A program made the position numbers and the translations under genes. A DNA stretch of 64,000 nt from Pseudomonas sp. CFBP 13711 (GTDB lineage Bacteria > Pseudomonadota > Gammaproteobacteria > Pseudomonadales > Pseudomonadaceae), in assembly GCF_014842265.1 (NCBI RefSeq), contig NZ_JACYVI010000001.1, positions 124,001 to 188,000 on the forward strand, written 5' to 3'. The notes under the pieces were generated by a model, which was not told the origin of the DNA, did no database searches, and saw nothing but the letters and a program-made list of their open reading frames with translations. How positions within the stretch are numbered: the first letter of the stretch is position 1; the number at the start of each line of letters is the position of its first letter. Below, piece after piece: positions 48,496 to 61,955 of the stretch.

Positions 48496-49958
48496 TGTCT
48501 TTGAATTTGAGCAAGCTGTTTGCGCAGTGCAACCGCGATCTGCTGATTCGCGAACTGACCCTGGACAGCCGCAAAGTGCGTCCGGGCGATCTGTTTCTGG
48601 CGATTCCGGGCCTCAAGGTTGACGGCCGTGAGCACATCACCGACGCCATCGCCCACGGCGCGGCGGCCATTGCTTACGAGGTCGTAGGCGCCAAGGTGCT
48701 GCCGATCACCGATATCCCGATGATTCCGGTCAAGGGTCTGGCAGCGCAGTTGTCCGACATTGCCGGGCGCTTTTATGGCGACCCGAGCCGCAACCTGAAC
48801 CTGATCGGTGTGACTGGCACCAACGGCAAAACCAGCGTGACTCAATTGGTCGCACAGGCGTTGGACAAGCTCGGCCAGCACTGCGGCATCATCGGCACAC
48901 TGGGCACTGGCTTCTATAGCGAGCTGAAAAGCGGCATCCACACCACGCCGGATCCGATCTCCGTGCAATCGACCCTTTACGATCTGAAAAGGGCCGGGGC
49001 CAAAGCGGTTGCCATGGAAGTTTCGTCCCACGGGCTGGATCAGGGCCGGGTTACTGCGTTGGCTTTCGACGTGGCAGTGATGACCAACCTGTCCCGTGAC
49101 CATCTCGATTACCACGGCACCATGGAGGCTTACGCGGCTGCCAAGGCCAAGCTGTTCGCCTGGAATGACCTGCGCTGCCGTGTGGTCAATCTTGACGACG
49201 GGTTTGGTCGCCAGCTCGCCGCTGCGCCGCACCCTTCGCGCCTGATTACCTACAGCCTGGAAGACAGCAGCGCTTACCTGTTTTGCCGTGATGCGCAGTT
49301 CGATGACGACGGCGTGCGCGCGACTCTGGTTACGCCCCAGGGCAGCCATGCGTTGCGCAGTAGCCTGCTGGGCCGTTTCAACCTGAGCAACGTGCTGGCT
49401 GCGGTCGGCGCGTTGATGGGGCTTGATTACCCGCTGGATGACATTCTCAAAGTCCTGCCAACGCTGGAAGGCCCTGCGGGCCGGATGCAGCGGCTGGGCG
49501 GTGGCTCGCGTCCGCTGGTGGTGGTCGATTACGCCCACACCCCTGACGCGTTGGAAAAAGTGCTTGCCGCCTTGCGCCCACACGCAAAAGGTCAACTGAC
49601 CTGCCTGTTCGGCTGCGGCGGCGATCGCGATCGCGGCAAGCGTCCGCTGATGGCCGAAGTGGTCGAGCGTCTGGCCGACAAAGTGTTGGTCACCGATGAC
49701 AACCCGCGCAGCGAAGACCCGGCCCGTATTTTCGATGACATCCGTGCTGGGTTCGTCTCGGCAAACGCAGTCGATTTCGTTGCCGGGCGCGGTCAGGCGA
49801 TCGCGCAGATCATCGCCCAGGCGTCCGCTGCCGATGTGATCGTGCTGGCCGGCAAGGGCCATGAGGATTACCAGGAAATCGACGGCCAGCGTCAGCCGTT
49901 CTCCGATCTGGAAGAAGCCACCAAAGCGCTCGACGCCTGGGAGGCTGCACATGCTTAA
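48495..49958 (+). CDS. murE: UDP-MurNAc-tripeptide synthetase MurE
   Basis: A 487-residue Mur ligase adding meso-diaminopimelate to UDP-MurNAc-L-Ala-D-Glu. The ATP loop is GTNGKT at 108-113, and DNPRSEDP in the C-terminal domain is the signature of the DAP-specific enzymes. It overlaps ftsI by one base and murF by eight. Confidence 0.97.
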
Positions 49959-51321
49959 GCCGCTCTCGTTCAGTGAACTGCTGGTGCCGCTCGACGCACG
50001 TCGTGTCGGCCATGACTGCAGTTTTTCCGGTGTCAGCATCGACAGCCGCGCAATCACGCCCGGCCAATTGTTCGTGGCGCTGACCGGCCCGCGCTTCGAC
50101 GGTCACGACTATCTCGATCAAGTCGCTGCCAAAGGCGCAGTCGGCGCGTTGGTTGAACGCGAGGTCCCGGGCAGTTCGCTGCCGCAGTTGATCGTCACCG
50201 ACACCCGCAAAGCCCTCGCGCAACTCGGCGCGATGAACCGTAATGCCTTTATAGACAAGCCGGTCGCTGCGATCACCGGTTCCAGCGGCAAGACCACCGT
50301 GAAGGAAATGCTGGCGAGCATCCTGCGCACCCGTGGTCCCGTGCTGGCGACCCGCGGCAACCTGAACAACGAACTCGGCGTACCGTTGACGCTGCTGGAG
50401 CTGGCGCCGGAATTCGACGCCGCCGTCATCGAACTGGGTGCTTCCCGGGTGGGCGAGATCGCTTTCACGGTCAGCCTGACCAAGCCCCATGTCTGTGTCC
50501 TGACCAACGCCGGGACTGCCCATGTGGGCGAGTTCGGCGGTCCGGAAAAGATCGTCGAAGCCAAGGGCGAGATCATCGAAGGCCTGGACGCTCGCGGTGT
50601 TGCGGTATTGAACCTCGACGACAAGGCGTTCGATATCTGGGTGGCCCGCGCCGGCTCGCGCAACGTGTTGAGCTTCGCGCTCAACAACAGCCGTGCTGAC
50701 TTTTACGCCAGCGACTTGGGCATTGATGCGCGCGGTTGCCCGGCATTCACGTTGAACACCCCGAACGGCTCCGCGCCGGTGCAGTTGAATCTGCTGGGCA
50801 CGCACAACGTTGCCAATGCATTGGCCGCGGCGGCTGCTGCCCATGCGCTGGGCGTTTCGCTCGCGGGCATCGTCACCGGGCTTGACGACGTACAGCCGGT
50901 CAAGGGCCGCACCGTCGCGCAACTGGCGCCGAACGGCATGCGCGTCATTGATGACACTTACAACGCCAACCCCACTTCCGTGGCTGCCGCGACCGACATC
51001 CTCACCGGTTTTCCGGGCCGCAAGGTTCTGGTGCTGGGCGACATCGGCGAGCTGGGCGCCTGGGCGGAGCAGGGCCATCGCGATGTCGGCGAATACGCGG
51101 TCGGCAAAGTCGACGCGCTGTATGCCGTCGGTCCGTTGATGGCCCATGCGGTCAAGGCTTTCGGGCAGGATGCCCGCCATTTTGAAACTCAGGCCGAGCT
51201 GATCGAAGCGCTTGGCGCCGAGCACGATAAAAACACCACCATTTTGATTAAAGGTTCACGCAGCGCTGCGATGGAAAACGTCGTAGCGGCCTTATGCGGA
51301 ACACGCCTGGAGAAACATTAA
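49951..51321 (+). CDS. murF: UDP-MurNAc-pentapeptide synthetase MurF
   Basis: A 456-residue Mur ligase that adds D-Ala-D-Ala. The ATP loop is GSSGKTT at 110-116; [10 protein letters not shown] and LGDIGELG lie in the C-terminal part. I start at ATG 49951 inside the end of murE. The final TAA shares one base with the mraY ATG. Confidence 0.97.
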   Translation: MLKPLSFSELLVPLDARRVGHDCSFSGVSIDSRAITPGQLFVALTGPRFDGHDYLDQVAAKGAVGALVEREVPGSSLPQLIVTDTRKALAQLGAMNRNAFIDKPVAAITGSSGKTTVKEMLASILRTRGPVLATRGNLNNELGVPLTLLELAPEFDAAVIELGASRVGEIAFTVSLTKPHVCVLTNAGTAHVGEFGGPEKIVEAKGEIIEGLDARGVAVLNLDDKAFDIWVARAGSRNVLSFALNNSRADFYASDLGIDARGCPAFTLNTPNGSAPVQLNLLGTHNVANALAAAAAAHALGVSLAGIVTGLDDVQPVKGRTVAQLAPNGMRVIDDTYNANPTSVAAATDILTGFPGRKVLVLGDIGELGAWAEQGHRDVGEYAVGKVDALYAVGPLMAHAVKAFGQDARHFETQAELIEALGAEHDKNTTILIKGSRSAAMENVVAALCGTRLEKH

Positions 51322-52403
51322 TGCTGCTGCTGCTGGCCGAGTATCTGCAACAGTTCTACAAAGGCTTCGCGGTCTTTCAGTACCTGACCCTGCGCGGGAT
51401 CCTTGGCGTGCTCACTGCATTGTCACTTTCCCTGTGCCTGGGCCCGTGGATGATCCGCGCCCTGCAGAGCAAGCAGATCGGTCAATCCGTGCGTAACGAC
51501 GGACCCCAATCGCACCTTTCCAAATCCGGCACGCCGACCATGGGTGGCGCGCTGATTCTGTCTGCAATCGGCATCGCCACGTTGTTGTGGGCTGATCTGA
51601 GCAACCGTTATGTGTGGGTCGTGCTGATCGTCACGCTGCTGTTCGGCGCCATCGGCTGGGTCGACGATTACCGCAAGGTGATCGAGAAGAACTCGCGCGG
51701 GCTGCCGAGCCGCTGGAAATACTTCTGGCAATCGGTGTTCGGCCTGGGCGCGGCGATCTTCCTTTATATGACTGCGCAATCGCCCGTGGAAACCACGCTG
51801 CTGATCCCGATGCTCAAAGACTTCAGTATCCCGCTGGGCATTGGCTTCGTCGTGCTGACCTACTTCGTGATCGTCGGCTCCAGCAACGCCGTGAACCTCA
51901 CGGATGGCCTGGACGGTCTGGCGATCATGCCGACCGTGATGGTCGGCGGCGCACTGGGGATCTTCTGCTACCTGTCGGGTAACGTGAAGTTCGCAGAATA
52001 CCTGCTGATCCCTTACGTGCCGGGCGCGGGTGAATTGATCGTGTTTTGTGGCGCGCTGATCGGTGCGGGGCTGGGTTTCCTCTGGTTCAACACCTACCCG
52101 GCTCAAGTGTTCATGGGTGATGTCGGGGCGCTGGCCCTGGGCGCGGCATTGGGCACCATCGCGGTCATCGTCCGTCAGGAAATCGTTCTGTTCATCATGG
52201 GCGGCGTCTTCGTAATGGAGACCCTGTCAGTCGTCATTCAGGTCGCATCCTTTAAATTGACCGGCCGCCGCGTTTTCCGCATGGCGCCCATCCATCACCA
52301 CTTTGAACTCAAGGGCTGGCCCGAGCCGCGCGTGATCGTCCGTTTCTGGATCATCACCGTGATTCTGGTGTTGGTCGGCCTTGCCACGTTGAAACTGAGG
52401 TAG
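51321..52403 (+). CDS. mraY: phospho-MurNAc-pentapeptide transferase MraY
   Basis: A 360-residue integral membrane enzyme with about ten helices, making lipid I on undecaprenyl phosphate. Signatures are [19 protein letters not shown] with the catalytic Asp pair, [10 protein letters not shown], and [15 protein letters not shown] start at ATG 51321, overlapping the murF stop. Confidence 0.98.
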   Translation: MLLLLAEYLQQFYKGFAVFQYLTLRGILGVLTALSLSLCLGPWMIRALQSKQIGQSVRNDGPQSHLSKSGTPTMGGALILSAIGIATLLWADLSNRYVWVVLIVTLLFGAIGWVDDYRKVIEKNSRGLPSRWKYFWQSVFGLGAAIFLYMTAQSPVETTLLIPMLKDFSIPLGIGFVVLTYFVIVGSSNAVNLTDGLDGLAIMPTVMVGGALGIFCYLSGNVKFAEYLLIPYVPGAGELIVFCGALIGAGLGFLWFNTYPAQVFMGDVGALALGAALGTIAVIVRQEIVLFIMGGVFVMETLSVVIQVASFKLTGRRVFRMAPIHHHFELKGWPEPRVIVRFWIITVILVLVGLATLKLR

Positions 52404-52408
52404 AACGA

Positions 52409-53755
52409 GTGTCACTGATCGCTTCTGACCACTTCCGCATCGTTGTCGGCCTCGGCAAGAGCGGCATGTCCCTGGTTCGCTTCCTGGCGAATCGGGGTGT
52501 GTCGTTTGCTGTCGCCGATACGCGGGAGCATCCGCCAGAACTCGAGACATTGCGCCGGGACTACCCGCAGGTCGAAGTGCGTTGTGGTGAGCTGGACGTT
52601 GAATTCCTGTGCCGCGCCGATGAGCTGTATGTCAGCCCCGGTCTGGCGCTGGCAACCCCGGCCCTGCAGCAAGCGGCCATGCGCGGCGTGAAGCTGTCCG
52701 GCGACATCGAGCTGTTCGCTCGCAATGCCAGGGCGCCCATCGTGGCCATCAGCGGATCGAACGCGAAAAGCACGGTCACCACGCTGGTGGGCGAGATGGC
52801 GGCGGCAGCGGGCAAGCGAGTTGCGGTTGGCGGAAATCTCGGTACCCCGGCGCTGGACCTGCTCAGCGATGACGTCGAGCTGTATGTGATGGAGCTGTCG
52901 AGCTTCCAGCTGGAAACCACCGATCAGCTTGGCGCTGAAGTGGCGACCGTGCTGAACATCAGCGAAGACCACATGGACCGTTACAGCGGCCTGCCGGCTT
53001 ATCACTTGGCCAAGCACCGGATCTTCCGCGGCGCGCGCCAAGTGGTGGTGAATCGTCAGGACGCGCTGACCCGGCCGTTGATCGGCGAAGGCGTGCCGTG
53101 CTGGACCTTTGGTTTGAACAAGCCCGACAGAAACGGCTTCGGCTTGCGCGAAGAGAACGGCGAGAAGTACCTGGCCTTTCAGTTCGACAACCTCATGCCG
53201 GTCCGCGAGCTGAAAATCCGTGGTGGCCACAATCAGGCCAACGCCTTGGCCGCACTGGCGCTGGGTCATGCGGTGGGTCTGCCGTTTGACGCCATGCTGG
53301 CGAGCCTCAAGACATTTGCCGGTCTGGTTCATCGCTGCCAGTGGCTGCGTGAGCTCAACGGCGTGAATTACTACGACGACTCCAAAGCGACCAACGTCGG
53401 CGCCGCGCTGGCAGCGATCGAAGGCCTGGGCGCCGACATCGACGGCAAGCTGGTGCTGATTGCCGGCGGCGATGGCAAGGGCGCGGATTTCACCCCGCTG
53501 CAAGCCCCGGTTGCTGCCCATTGCCGCGCCGTGGTCCTGCTGGGCCGCGATGCGGATCTGCTCGCCGCGACCTTCGGCGATTCGGTGCCTCTGGTACGCG
53601 TCACTACATTGGAAGAAGCCGTGCAACGTGCTGCTGATATCGCGCAGGAAGGGGATGCCGTGTTGCTGTCGCCCGCCTGCGCAAGCCTGGACATGTTCAA
53701 GAATTTCGAGGAGCGCGGACAACTGTTCGTCCGGGCCGTGGGGGACTTGTCATGA
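52409..53755 (+). CDS. murD: UDP-MurNAc-L-alanine:D-glutamate ligase MurD
   Basis: A 448-residue Mur ligase adding D-glutamate. It starts with GTG five bases after mraY. The ATP loop reads GSNAKST at 116-122, with Ala where most MurD have Gly. The later motifs (LNISEDHMDRY, YYDDSKATN) are intact and the gene is full length. It overlaps ftsW by four bases. Confidence 0.97.
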   Translation: MSLIASDHFRIVVGLGKSGMSLVRFLANRGVSFAVADTREHPPELETLRRDYPQVEVRCGELDVEFLCRADELYVSPGLALATPALQQAAMRGVKLSGDIELFARNARAPIVAISGSNAKSTVTTLVGEMAAAAGKRVAVGGNLGTPALDLLSDDVELYVMELSSFQLETTDQLGAEVATVLNISEDHMDRYSGLPAYHLAKHRIFRGARQVVVNRQDALTRPLIGEGVPCWTFGLNKPDRNGFGLREENGEKYLAFQFDNLMPVRELKIRGGHNQANALAALALGHAVGLPFDAMLASLKTFAGLVHRCQWLRELNGVNYYDDSKATNVGAALAAIEGLGADIDGKLVLIAGGDGKGADFTPLQAPVAAHCRAVVLLGRDADLLAATFGDSVPLVRVTTLEEAVQRAADIAQEGDAVLLSPACASLDMFKNFEERGQLFVRAVGDLS

Positions 53756-54969
53756 TTTTTGGCGTGATCAAGCCGTACCCGTCGCCGATCATCAGCGGCC
53801 GTGGCGTTGACGTCGATTTCCCGATGCTCGCCGGTTGCCTCGCGTTGCTGGGCCTGGGCCTGGTGATGATCACTTCCGCGTCGTCGGAAGTGGCCGCCGT
53901 TCAGTCGGGCAACGCGTTGTACATGATGACCCGTCACCTGATCTATCTGGTGCTGGGCCTGATCGCCTGCGTCGCGACCATGATGGTGCCGGTTGCTACC
54001 TGGCAGCGCTTGGGATGGCTGATGCTGATTGGCGCGTTCGGTCTGTTGATTGCGGTGATCGTGCCCGGCATCGGGCGTGAGGTGAACGGTTCGATGCGCT
54101 GGATCGGCTTCGGCATGTTCAACGTGCAGCCGTCGGAAATCGCCAAAGTCTTCGTGGTGATTTTCCTGGCCGGTTATCTGATTCGTCGCCAGCAGGAAGT
54201 GCGCGAGAGCTGGATGGGCTTCTTCAAGCCGTTCATCGTGCTGCTGCCGATGGCGGGTCTGCTGCTGATGGAGCCGGACTTCGGTGCCACGGTCGTGATG
54301 ATGGGCGCGGCGGCGGCGATGCTGTTCCTCGGCGGCGTCGGGCTGTTCCGTTTCAGCTTGATGGTCGCGCTGGCAGTGGGTGCCGTGTTCGTGCTGGTTC
54401 AGGCGCAGCCGTACCGGATGGCGCGTCTGATTACCTTCACCGACCCGTGGTCCGATCAGTTCGGTTCTGGCTACCAGCTGACCCAGGCGCTGATCGCCTT
54501 CGGTCGCGGTGAATGGTTCGGCGTCGGCCTTGGCAACAGCGTGCAGAAGCAGTTCTACCTGCCGGAAGCGCACACCGACTTCGTGTTCTCGGTACTGGCT
54601 GAAGAGTTGGGCGTGGTGGGTTCCCTCGCCACGGTCGCGCTGTTCGTGTTCGTCAGTATCCGGGCGATGTATATCGGCATGTGGGCCGAGCGCGCCAAGC
54701 AGTTCTTCGCTGCGTACACCGCGTATGGCCTGGCATTCCTGTGGATTGGTCAGTTCCTGATCAACATCGGGGTGAACGTCGGTCTGCTGCCGACCAAGGG
54801 TCTGACCCTGCCGTTCCTCAGCTACGGCGGCAGCTCGTTGATCATCTGCTGCGCCAGCCTGGGCCTGTTGCTGCGCATCGAGTGGGAATCGCGCAACAAC
54901 ATGGGCAGTGAAGAGGCCGAGTTCCAGGAAAGCGACTTTGCCGAGGAGCCGACCCATGGCCGCCGGTAA
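53752..54969 (+). CDS. ftsW: septal peptidoglycan glycosyltransferase FtsW
   Basis: A 405-residue SEDS protein with about ten membrane helices that polymerises septal glycan with FtsI. Conserved features are WIGFGMFNVQPSEIAK, the FGxG-like loop around YQLTQALIAFGRGEWFGVGLGN (partly), and GLTLPFLSYGGSSL at the C-terminus. It overlaps murD by four bases and murG by 14. Confidence 0.97.
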   Translation: MIFGVIKPYPSPIISGRGVDVDFPMLAGCLALLGLGLVMITSASSEVAAVQSGNALYMMTRHLIYLVLGLIACVATMMVPVATWQRLGWLMLIGAFGLLIAVIVPGIGREVNGSMRWIGFGMFNVQPSEIAKVFVVIFLAGYLIRRQQEVRESWMGFFKPFIVLLPMAGLLLMEPDFGATVVMMGAAAAMLFLGGVGLFRFSLMVALAVGAVFVLVQAQPYRMARLITFTDPWSDQFGSGYQLTQALIAFGRGEWFGVGLGNSVQKQFYLPEAHTDFVFSVLAEELGVVGSLATVALFVFVSIRAMYIGMWAERAKQFFAAYTAYGLAFLWIGQFLINIGVNVGLLPTKGLTLPFLSYGGSSLIICCASLGLLLRIEWESRNNMGSEEAEFQESDFAEEPTHGRR

Positions 54970-56021
54970 CGTTTTGATCATGGCGGGCGGTACCGGTGGA
55001 CACGTGTTCCCGGCGCTGGCGTGCGCCCGTGAGTTCCAGGCCCGCGGTTACACCGTGCACTGGCTCGGAACGCCGCGCGGCATCGAAAACGAACTGGTAC
55101 CTGCGGCAGGTTTGAAGCTGCACCTGATTAACGTCACCGGTCTGCGCGGCAAGGGCCGGCTGTCGCTGCTCAAGGCGCCTTTCATGTTGATCAAGGCTTT
55201 GCTGCAGGCGCGCAAGATCGTGGGTGAGTTGAAGCCGGTCTGCGTCGTCGGTTTCGGTGGCTACGTGACAGGCCCTGGCGGTCTGGCGGCGAAACTGGCC
55301 GGCGTGCCGCTGATCATCCATGAGCAAAACGCAGTAGCGGGCACGGCCAATCGCAGTCTTGCGTCGTTCGCCGCACGCGTCTGTGAAGCGTTCCCGCAGA
55401 CCTTCGCCGCGTCGGCCAAGCGTCGCACCACCGGTAACCCTGTTCGTGCCGAGCTTTTTTTCGAAACGCCGCGCCAGACGCTGATTGGCCGCCGGCCTCG
55501 TTTGCTGGTGCTGGGCGGAAGCCTGGGCGCCGAGCCGCTGAATAAATTGCTGCCGGAAGCCCTGGCACAAGTGCCTGCCGATATCCGCCCTGAAGTGTTT
55601 CATCAGGCCGGCAAGCATCACGATGAAGTGACCGCCGAGCGTTATCGCGCCGCCGGTGTCGAGGCGCAGGTCGCCCCGTTCATCAAAGACATGGCCCAAG
55701 CCTATGGCTGGGCAGATCTGGTGGTCTGCCGCGCAGGTGCGTTGACCGTCAGTGAACTGGCTGCCGCCGGGCTGCCGTCGTTGCTGGTGCCTTTGCCCCA
55801 TGCGATCGACGACCACCAGTCACGCAACGCCGACTATCTGGCTCGCGAGGGCGCTGCCTTCGTCATGCCGCAAGCGACAACTGGCGCCGCCGAAATGGCC
55901 GCTCGCCTGAAAGAGGTTTTGATGCAACCCGAACAATTGAACCGCATGGCCGTCACGGCTCGCCAACTGGCCAAGCCTGACGCCACCAACACCGTCGTCG
56001 ATATCTGCCTGGAGGTGGCCC

Positions 56022-56029
<8 letters not shown>
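54956..56029 (+). CDS. murG: lipid II synthase MurG
   Basis: A 357-residue GT-B glycosyltransferase adding GlcNAc to lipid I on the inner membrane face. The glycine-rich loops [14 protein letters not shown] and [11 protein letters not shown] and the C-terminal [22 protein letters not shown] are visible. I start at ATG 54956 within the end of ftsW. It overlaps murC by eight bases. Confidence 0.97.
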
Positions 56030-58438
<2,409 letters not shown>

Positions 58439-58441
58439 ATC

Positions 58442-59314
58442 ATGCACGGCGCAACGGTTCGTCATCAGCAATCCGCTACCGGCCGCAACAAGCCGGTGCC
58501 GCGGGGTGCCAGCCGCATGGTTGCCAAGGAGCCCATGTCGTCGCGCATGCCACGACCGAATTTCGGTTTCCTGCGCAGCCTCATGTGGCCGGTGCTGCTG
58601 GTGGTGTTTGGTTTTGGTACGTACGAAGCCGCTCAGCGCCTGCTGCCTTACGCCGATCGGCCGATCTCGCGGATCAACGTGCAGGGCGACTTGAGCTACA
58701 TCAGTCAGCAGGCCGTGCAGCAGCGGATCGCGCCGTTCGTGGCGACCAGCTTTTTCAACATTGATTTGGCCGGCATGCGCACCGAGCTGGAGCAAATGCC
58801 GTGGATTGCCCACGCCGAGGTCCGCCGCGTCTGGCCGGATCAGGTGGTGATCCGTCTGGAAGAACAACTACCGGTTGCGCGGTGGGGCGATCAATCCCTG
58901 CTGAACAACCAGGGTCAGGCATTCACCCCGCGTGAGCTGGCCAACTACGAACACCTTCCGCAGTTGTTCGGGCCTCAACGGGCTCAACAGCAGGTGATGC
59001 ATCAGTACCAGGTGCTGAGCCAGATGTTGCGCCCGCTGGGGTTCTCCATCGCTCGCCTGGAACTGCGTGAGCGAGGCAGCTGGTTTCTGACCACCGGCGC
59101 AGGCACTGCAGGCCCTGGCCTGGAGCTGCTGCTGGGACGAGGCAATCTGCTTGAGAAGATGCGCCGCTTTATCGCCATCTACGACAAGACACTGAAAGAC
59201 CAGATCACGAACATTGCGCGCGTCGACCTTCGTTACAACAACGGCCTTGCCGTTGGTTGGCGCGAACAGGCAGCGGCGCCAACGACGGACAAACCCGCCG
59301 TCGCGAAGAATTGA
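58442..59314 (+). CDS. ftsQ: cell division protein FtsQ
   Basis: A 290-residue bitopic divisome protein. A long cytoplasmic N-terminus (about 1-40) leads to one membrane helix (about 45-62), a POTRA domain ([14 protein letters not shown] onward) and the FtsQ beta domain. It links FtsL/FtsB to the early divisome. ATG 58442 is used; an internal in-frame ATG at 58517 would cut most of the cytoplasmic tail. Confidence 0.95.
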   Translation: MHGATVRHQQSATGRNKPVPRGASRMVAKEPMSSRMPRPNFGFLRSLMWPVLLVVFGFGTYEAAQRLLPYADRPISRINVQGDLSYISQQAVQQRIAPFVATSFFNIDLAGMRTELEQMPWIAHAEVRRVWPDQVVIRLEEQLPVARWGDQSLLNNQGQAFTPRELANYEHLPQLFGPQRAQQQVMHQYQVLSQMLRPLGFSIARLELRERGSWFLTTGAGTAGPGLELLLGRGNLLEKMRRFIAIYDKTLKDQITNIARVDLRYNNGLAVGWREQAAAPTTDKPAVAKN

Positions 59315-59329
59315 TAAGAGGCAGGACCC

Positions 59330-60589
59330 ATGGCAAACGTGCAAAGCGGCAAAATGATCGTCGGATTGGATATCGGCACCTCCAAGGTGGTGGCGCTGGT
59401 AGGCGAAGTCGCGGCTGATGGCACGCTGGAAATCGTCGGTATCGGCACTCACCCGTCCCGCGGTCTGAAGAAGGGCGTGGTGGTGAATATCGAATCCACC
59501 GTGCAGTCGATCCAGCGCGCCGTAGAAGAAGCGCAGCTGATGGCCGGTTGCCGCATCCACTCGGCGTTCGTCGGCGTCGCGGGCAATCACATCCGCAGCC
59601 TGAACTCCCACGGCATCGTGGCGATTCGCGACCGCGAAGTGAGCTCCGCTGACCTTGAGCGCGTGCTCGACGCTGCCCAGGCCGTGGCGATCCCGGCTGA
59701 CCAGCGCGTGCTGCACACGCTGCCGCAGGACTACGTCATCGATAACCAGGAAGGCGTTCGCGAGCCACTGGGCATGTCGGGCGTGCGTCTGGAAGCCAAG
59801 GTTCACGTGGTGACCTGCGCGGTGAACGCGGCGCAGAACATCGAAAAATGCGTGCGCCGCTGCGGGCTGGAGGTCGACGACATCATCCTCGAGCAACTGG
59901 CCTCGGCTTACTCGGTGCTGACCGACGACGAGAAAGAGCTGGGCGTGTGCCTGGTGGACATCGGCGGCGGCACCACTGACATCGCGATCTTCACCGAAGG
60001 CGCGATCCGTCACACCGCGGTGATCCCGATTGCCGGCGACCAGGTCACCAACGACATCGCCATGGCGTTGCGTACACCGACTCAGTACGCCGAAGAAATC
60101 AAGATCCGTTACGCCTGCGCCCTGGCCAAACTGGCCGGCGCCGGCGAAACCATCAAAGTGCCAAGCGTCGGCGACCGTCCGCCCCGTGAACTGTCCCGTC
60201 AGGCCCTCGCCGAAGTGGTCGAGCCGCGCTATGACGAGCTGTTCACCCTGATTCAGGCCGAACTGCGTCGCAGCGGCTACGAAGACTTGATCCCGGCCGG
60301 CATCGTGCTGACCGGTGGCACCTCGAAAATGGAAGGCGCGGTCGAACTGGCCGAAGAGATCTTCCACATGCCGGTCCGCCTCGGCGTGCCGCACAGCGTC
60401 AAAGGGCTCGCGGACGTCGTTCGCAACCCGATCTACTCAACCGGCGTCGGCCTGTTGCTGTACGGACTGCAAAAGCAGTCTGACGGCATCTCGCTGTCCG
60501 GCCTTTCCGGCTCCGGTAGCAGTTATAGCGATGAACCGAAGGCTCCAGTGTTAGAGCGTCTCAAGCGCTGGGTTCAGGGGAATTTCTAA
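59330..60589 (+). CDS. ftsA: cell division protein FtsA
   Basis: A 419-residue actin-like ATPase that anchors FtsZ to the membrane. The phosphate loop VGLDIGTSKVVALVGE opens the protein, LVDIGGGTTDIAIF is the second nucleotide motif, and a C-terminal amphipathic helix (LERLKRWVQGNF) provides the membrane tether. It starts 15 bases after ftsQ. Confidence 0.97.
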   Translation: MANVQSGKMIVGLDIGTSKVVALVGEVAADGTLEIVGIGTHPSRGLKKGVVVNIESTVQSIQRAVEEAQLMAGCRIHSAFVGVAGNHIRSLNSHGIVAIRDREVSSADLERVLDAAQAVAIPADQRVLHTLPQDYVIDNQEGVREPLGMSGVRLEAKVHVVTCAVNAAQNIEKCVRRCGLEVDDIILEQLASAYSVLTDDEKELGVCLVDIGGGTTDIAIFTEGAIRHTAVIPIAGDQVTNDIAMALRTPTQYAEEIKIRYACALAKLAGAGETIKVPSVGDRPPRELSRQALAEVVEPRYDELFTLIQAELRRSGYEDLIPAGIVLTGGTSKMEGAVELAEEIFHMPVRLGVPHSVKGLADVVRNPIYSTGVGLLLYGLQKQSDGISLSGLSGSGSSYSDEPKAPVLERLKRWVQGNF

Positions 60590-60652
60590 GATTCAAAAAG
60601 TGGTAGGCAGGCAACAGGCGACATAAAACTAGAGAACTGAAGGAGAGGGAAC

Positions 60653-61843
60653 ATGTTCGAGCTCGTAGACAACATCCCACAAAGCCCGGTAATTAAAGTT
60701 ATCGGCGTTGGTGGTGGCGGCGGCAACGCAGTCAATCACATGGTCAAGAGCAACATCGAAGGCGTCGAGTTCATCTGCGCCAACACCGATGCTCAGGCCC
60801 TGAAAAATATTGGCGCACGTACCATTCTGCAACTGGGTACCGGCGTGACCAAAGGCTTGGGCGCGGGTGCGAATCCTGAAGTCGGCCGTCAGGCTGCACT
60901 GGAAGACCGCGAGCGCATCGCTGAAGTGCTGCAAGGCACCAACATGGTCTTCATCACCACCGGCATGGGCGGCGGTACCGGCACCGGTGCGGCTCCGATC
61001 ATTGCCGAAGTGGCCAAGGAAATGGGCATTCTGACCGTTGCGGTCGTGACACGTCCGTTCCCGTTCGAAGGCCGCAAGCGCATGCAGATCGCCGATGAAG
61101 GCATCCGCGCGCTGTCCGAAAGCGTCGACTCGTTGATCACCATTCCCAACGAGAAGCTGCTGACCATCCTCGGTAAAGACGCCAGCCTGCTGTCGGCTTT
61201 CGCCAAGGCTGACGATGTACTGGCCGGTGCCGTTCGCGGTATCTCCGACATCATCAAGCGTCCGGGCATGATCAACGTCGACTTCGCTGACGTACGCACC
61301 GTGATGTCCGAAATGGGCATGGCGATGATGGGCACTGGCTGCGCCAGCGGTCCGAACCGTGCGCGTGAAGCCACCGAAGCGGCCATCCGCAACCCGCTGC
61401 TGGAAGACGTGAACCTGCAAGGTGCTCGCGGCATTCTGGTCAACATCACTGCCGGTCCTGACCTGTCTCTGGGTGAGTACTCCGACGTGGGTAGCATCAT
61501 CGAAGCGTTCGCCTCCGAGCACGCCATGGTCAAGGTCGGTACGGTTATCGATCCAGACATGCGCGACGAGCTGCACGTGACTGTTGTTGCTACTGGCCTG
61601 GGTGCAAAAATCGAGAAGCCTGTGAAGGTCATCGACAACACCATGCAGACCGCTCAAGCCGCACCTGCGCAGCAGCACGCCGCACGCCAGGAGTTGCCTT
61701 CGGTCAACTATCGCGATCTGGACCGTCCAACCGTGATGCGCAATCAGGCACACGCGGGCGCAACAGCCGCAGCGAAGATGAACCCGCAAGACGATCTGGA
61801 TTACCTGGACATTCCAGCGTTCCTGCGTCGTCAGGCTGATTAA
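60653..61843 (+). CDS. ftsZ: cell division protein FtsZ
   Basis: A 396-residue tubulin-like GTPase forming the Z ring. The tubulin signature GGGTGTG is at 106-112. A variable linker (about 318-375) precedes the C-terminal peptide LDYLDIPAFLRRQAD that binds FtsA and ZipA. A strong GAAGGAGAGG ribosome site precedes the ATG, consistent with high expression. Confidence 0.98.
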   Translation: MFELVDNIPQSPVIKVIGVGGGGGNAVNHMVKSNIEGVEFICANTDAQALKNIGARTILQLGTGVTKGLGAGANPEVGRQAALEDRERIAEVLQGTNMVFITTGMGGGTGTGAAPIIAEVAKEMGILTVAVVTRPFPFEGRKRMQIADEGIRALSESVDSLITIPNEKLLTILGKDASLLSAFAKADDVLAGAVRGISDIIKRPGMINVDFADVRTVMSEMGMAMMGTGCASGPNRAREATEAAIRNPLLEDVNLQGARGILVNITAGPDLSLGEYSDVGSIIEAFASEHAMVKVGTVIDPDMRDELHVTVVATGLGAKIEKPVKVIDNTMQTAQAAPAQQHAARQELPSVNYRDLDRPTVMRNQAHAGATAAAKMNPQDDLDYLDIPAFLRRQAD

Positions 61844-61894
61844 TGGGTTCTATCAGGGGTATAAGGGTGATTGGTGTTCAGCAAAGGCGGGGTC

Positions 61895-61903
61895 TGCTAT
61901 CAT
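61895..61903 (+). promoter_or_regulatory. candidate extended -10 promoter for lpxC
   Basis: TGC-TATCAT is an extended -10 element 53 bases before the lpxC ATG. No -35 match is clear at 16-18 bases. This would give lpxC its own promoter apart from ftsZ. Confidence 0.35.
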
Positions 61904-61955
61904 CGCCAGCCTTTGTTGATACTAATTCGCGATACGCGCTGAAGCGGCCAATGCC

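Noticed and set aside
53371..54981. 536-codon minus-strand frame across ftsW
   Set aside because: The His/Gln-rich translation is typical of the reverse of a membrane protein gene. ftsW is certain.
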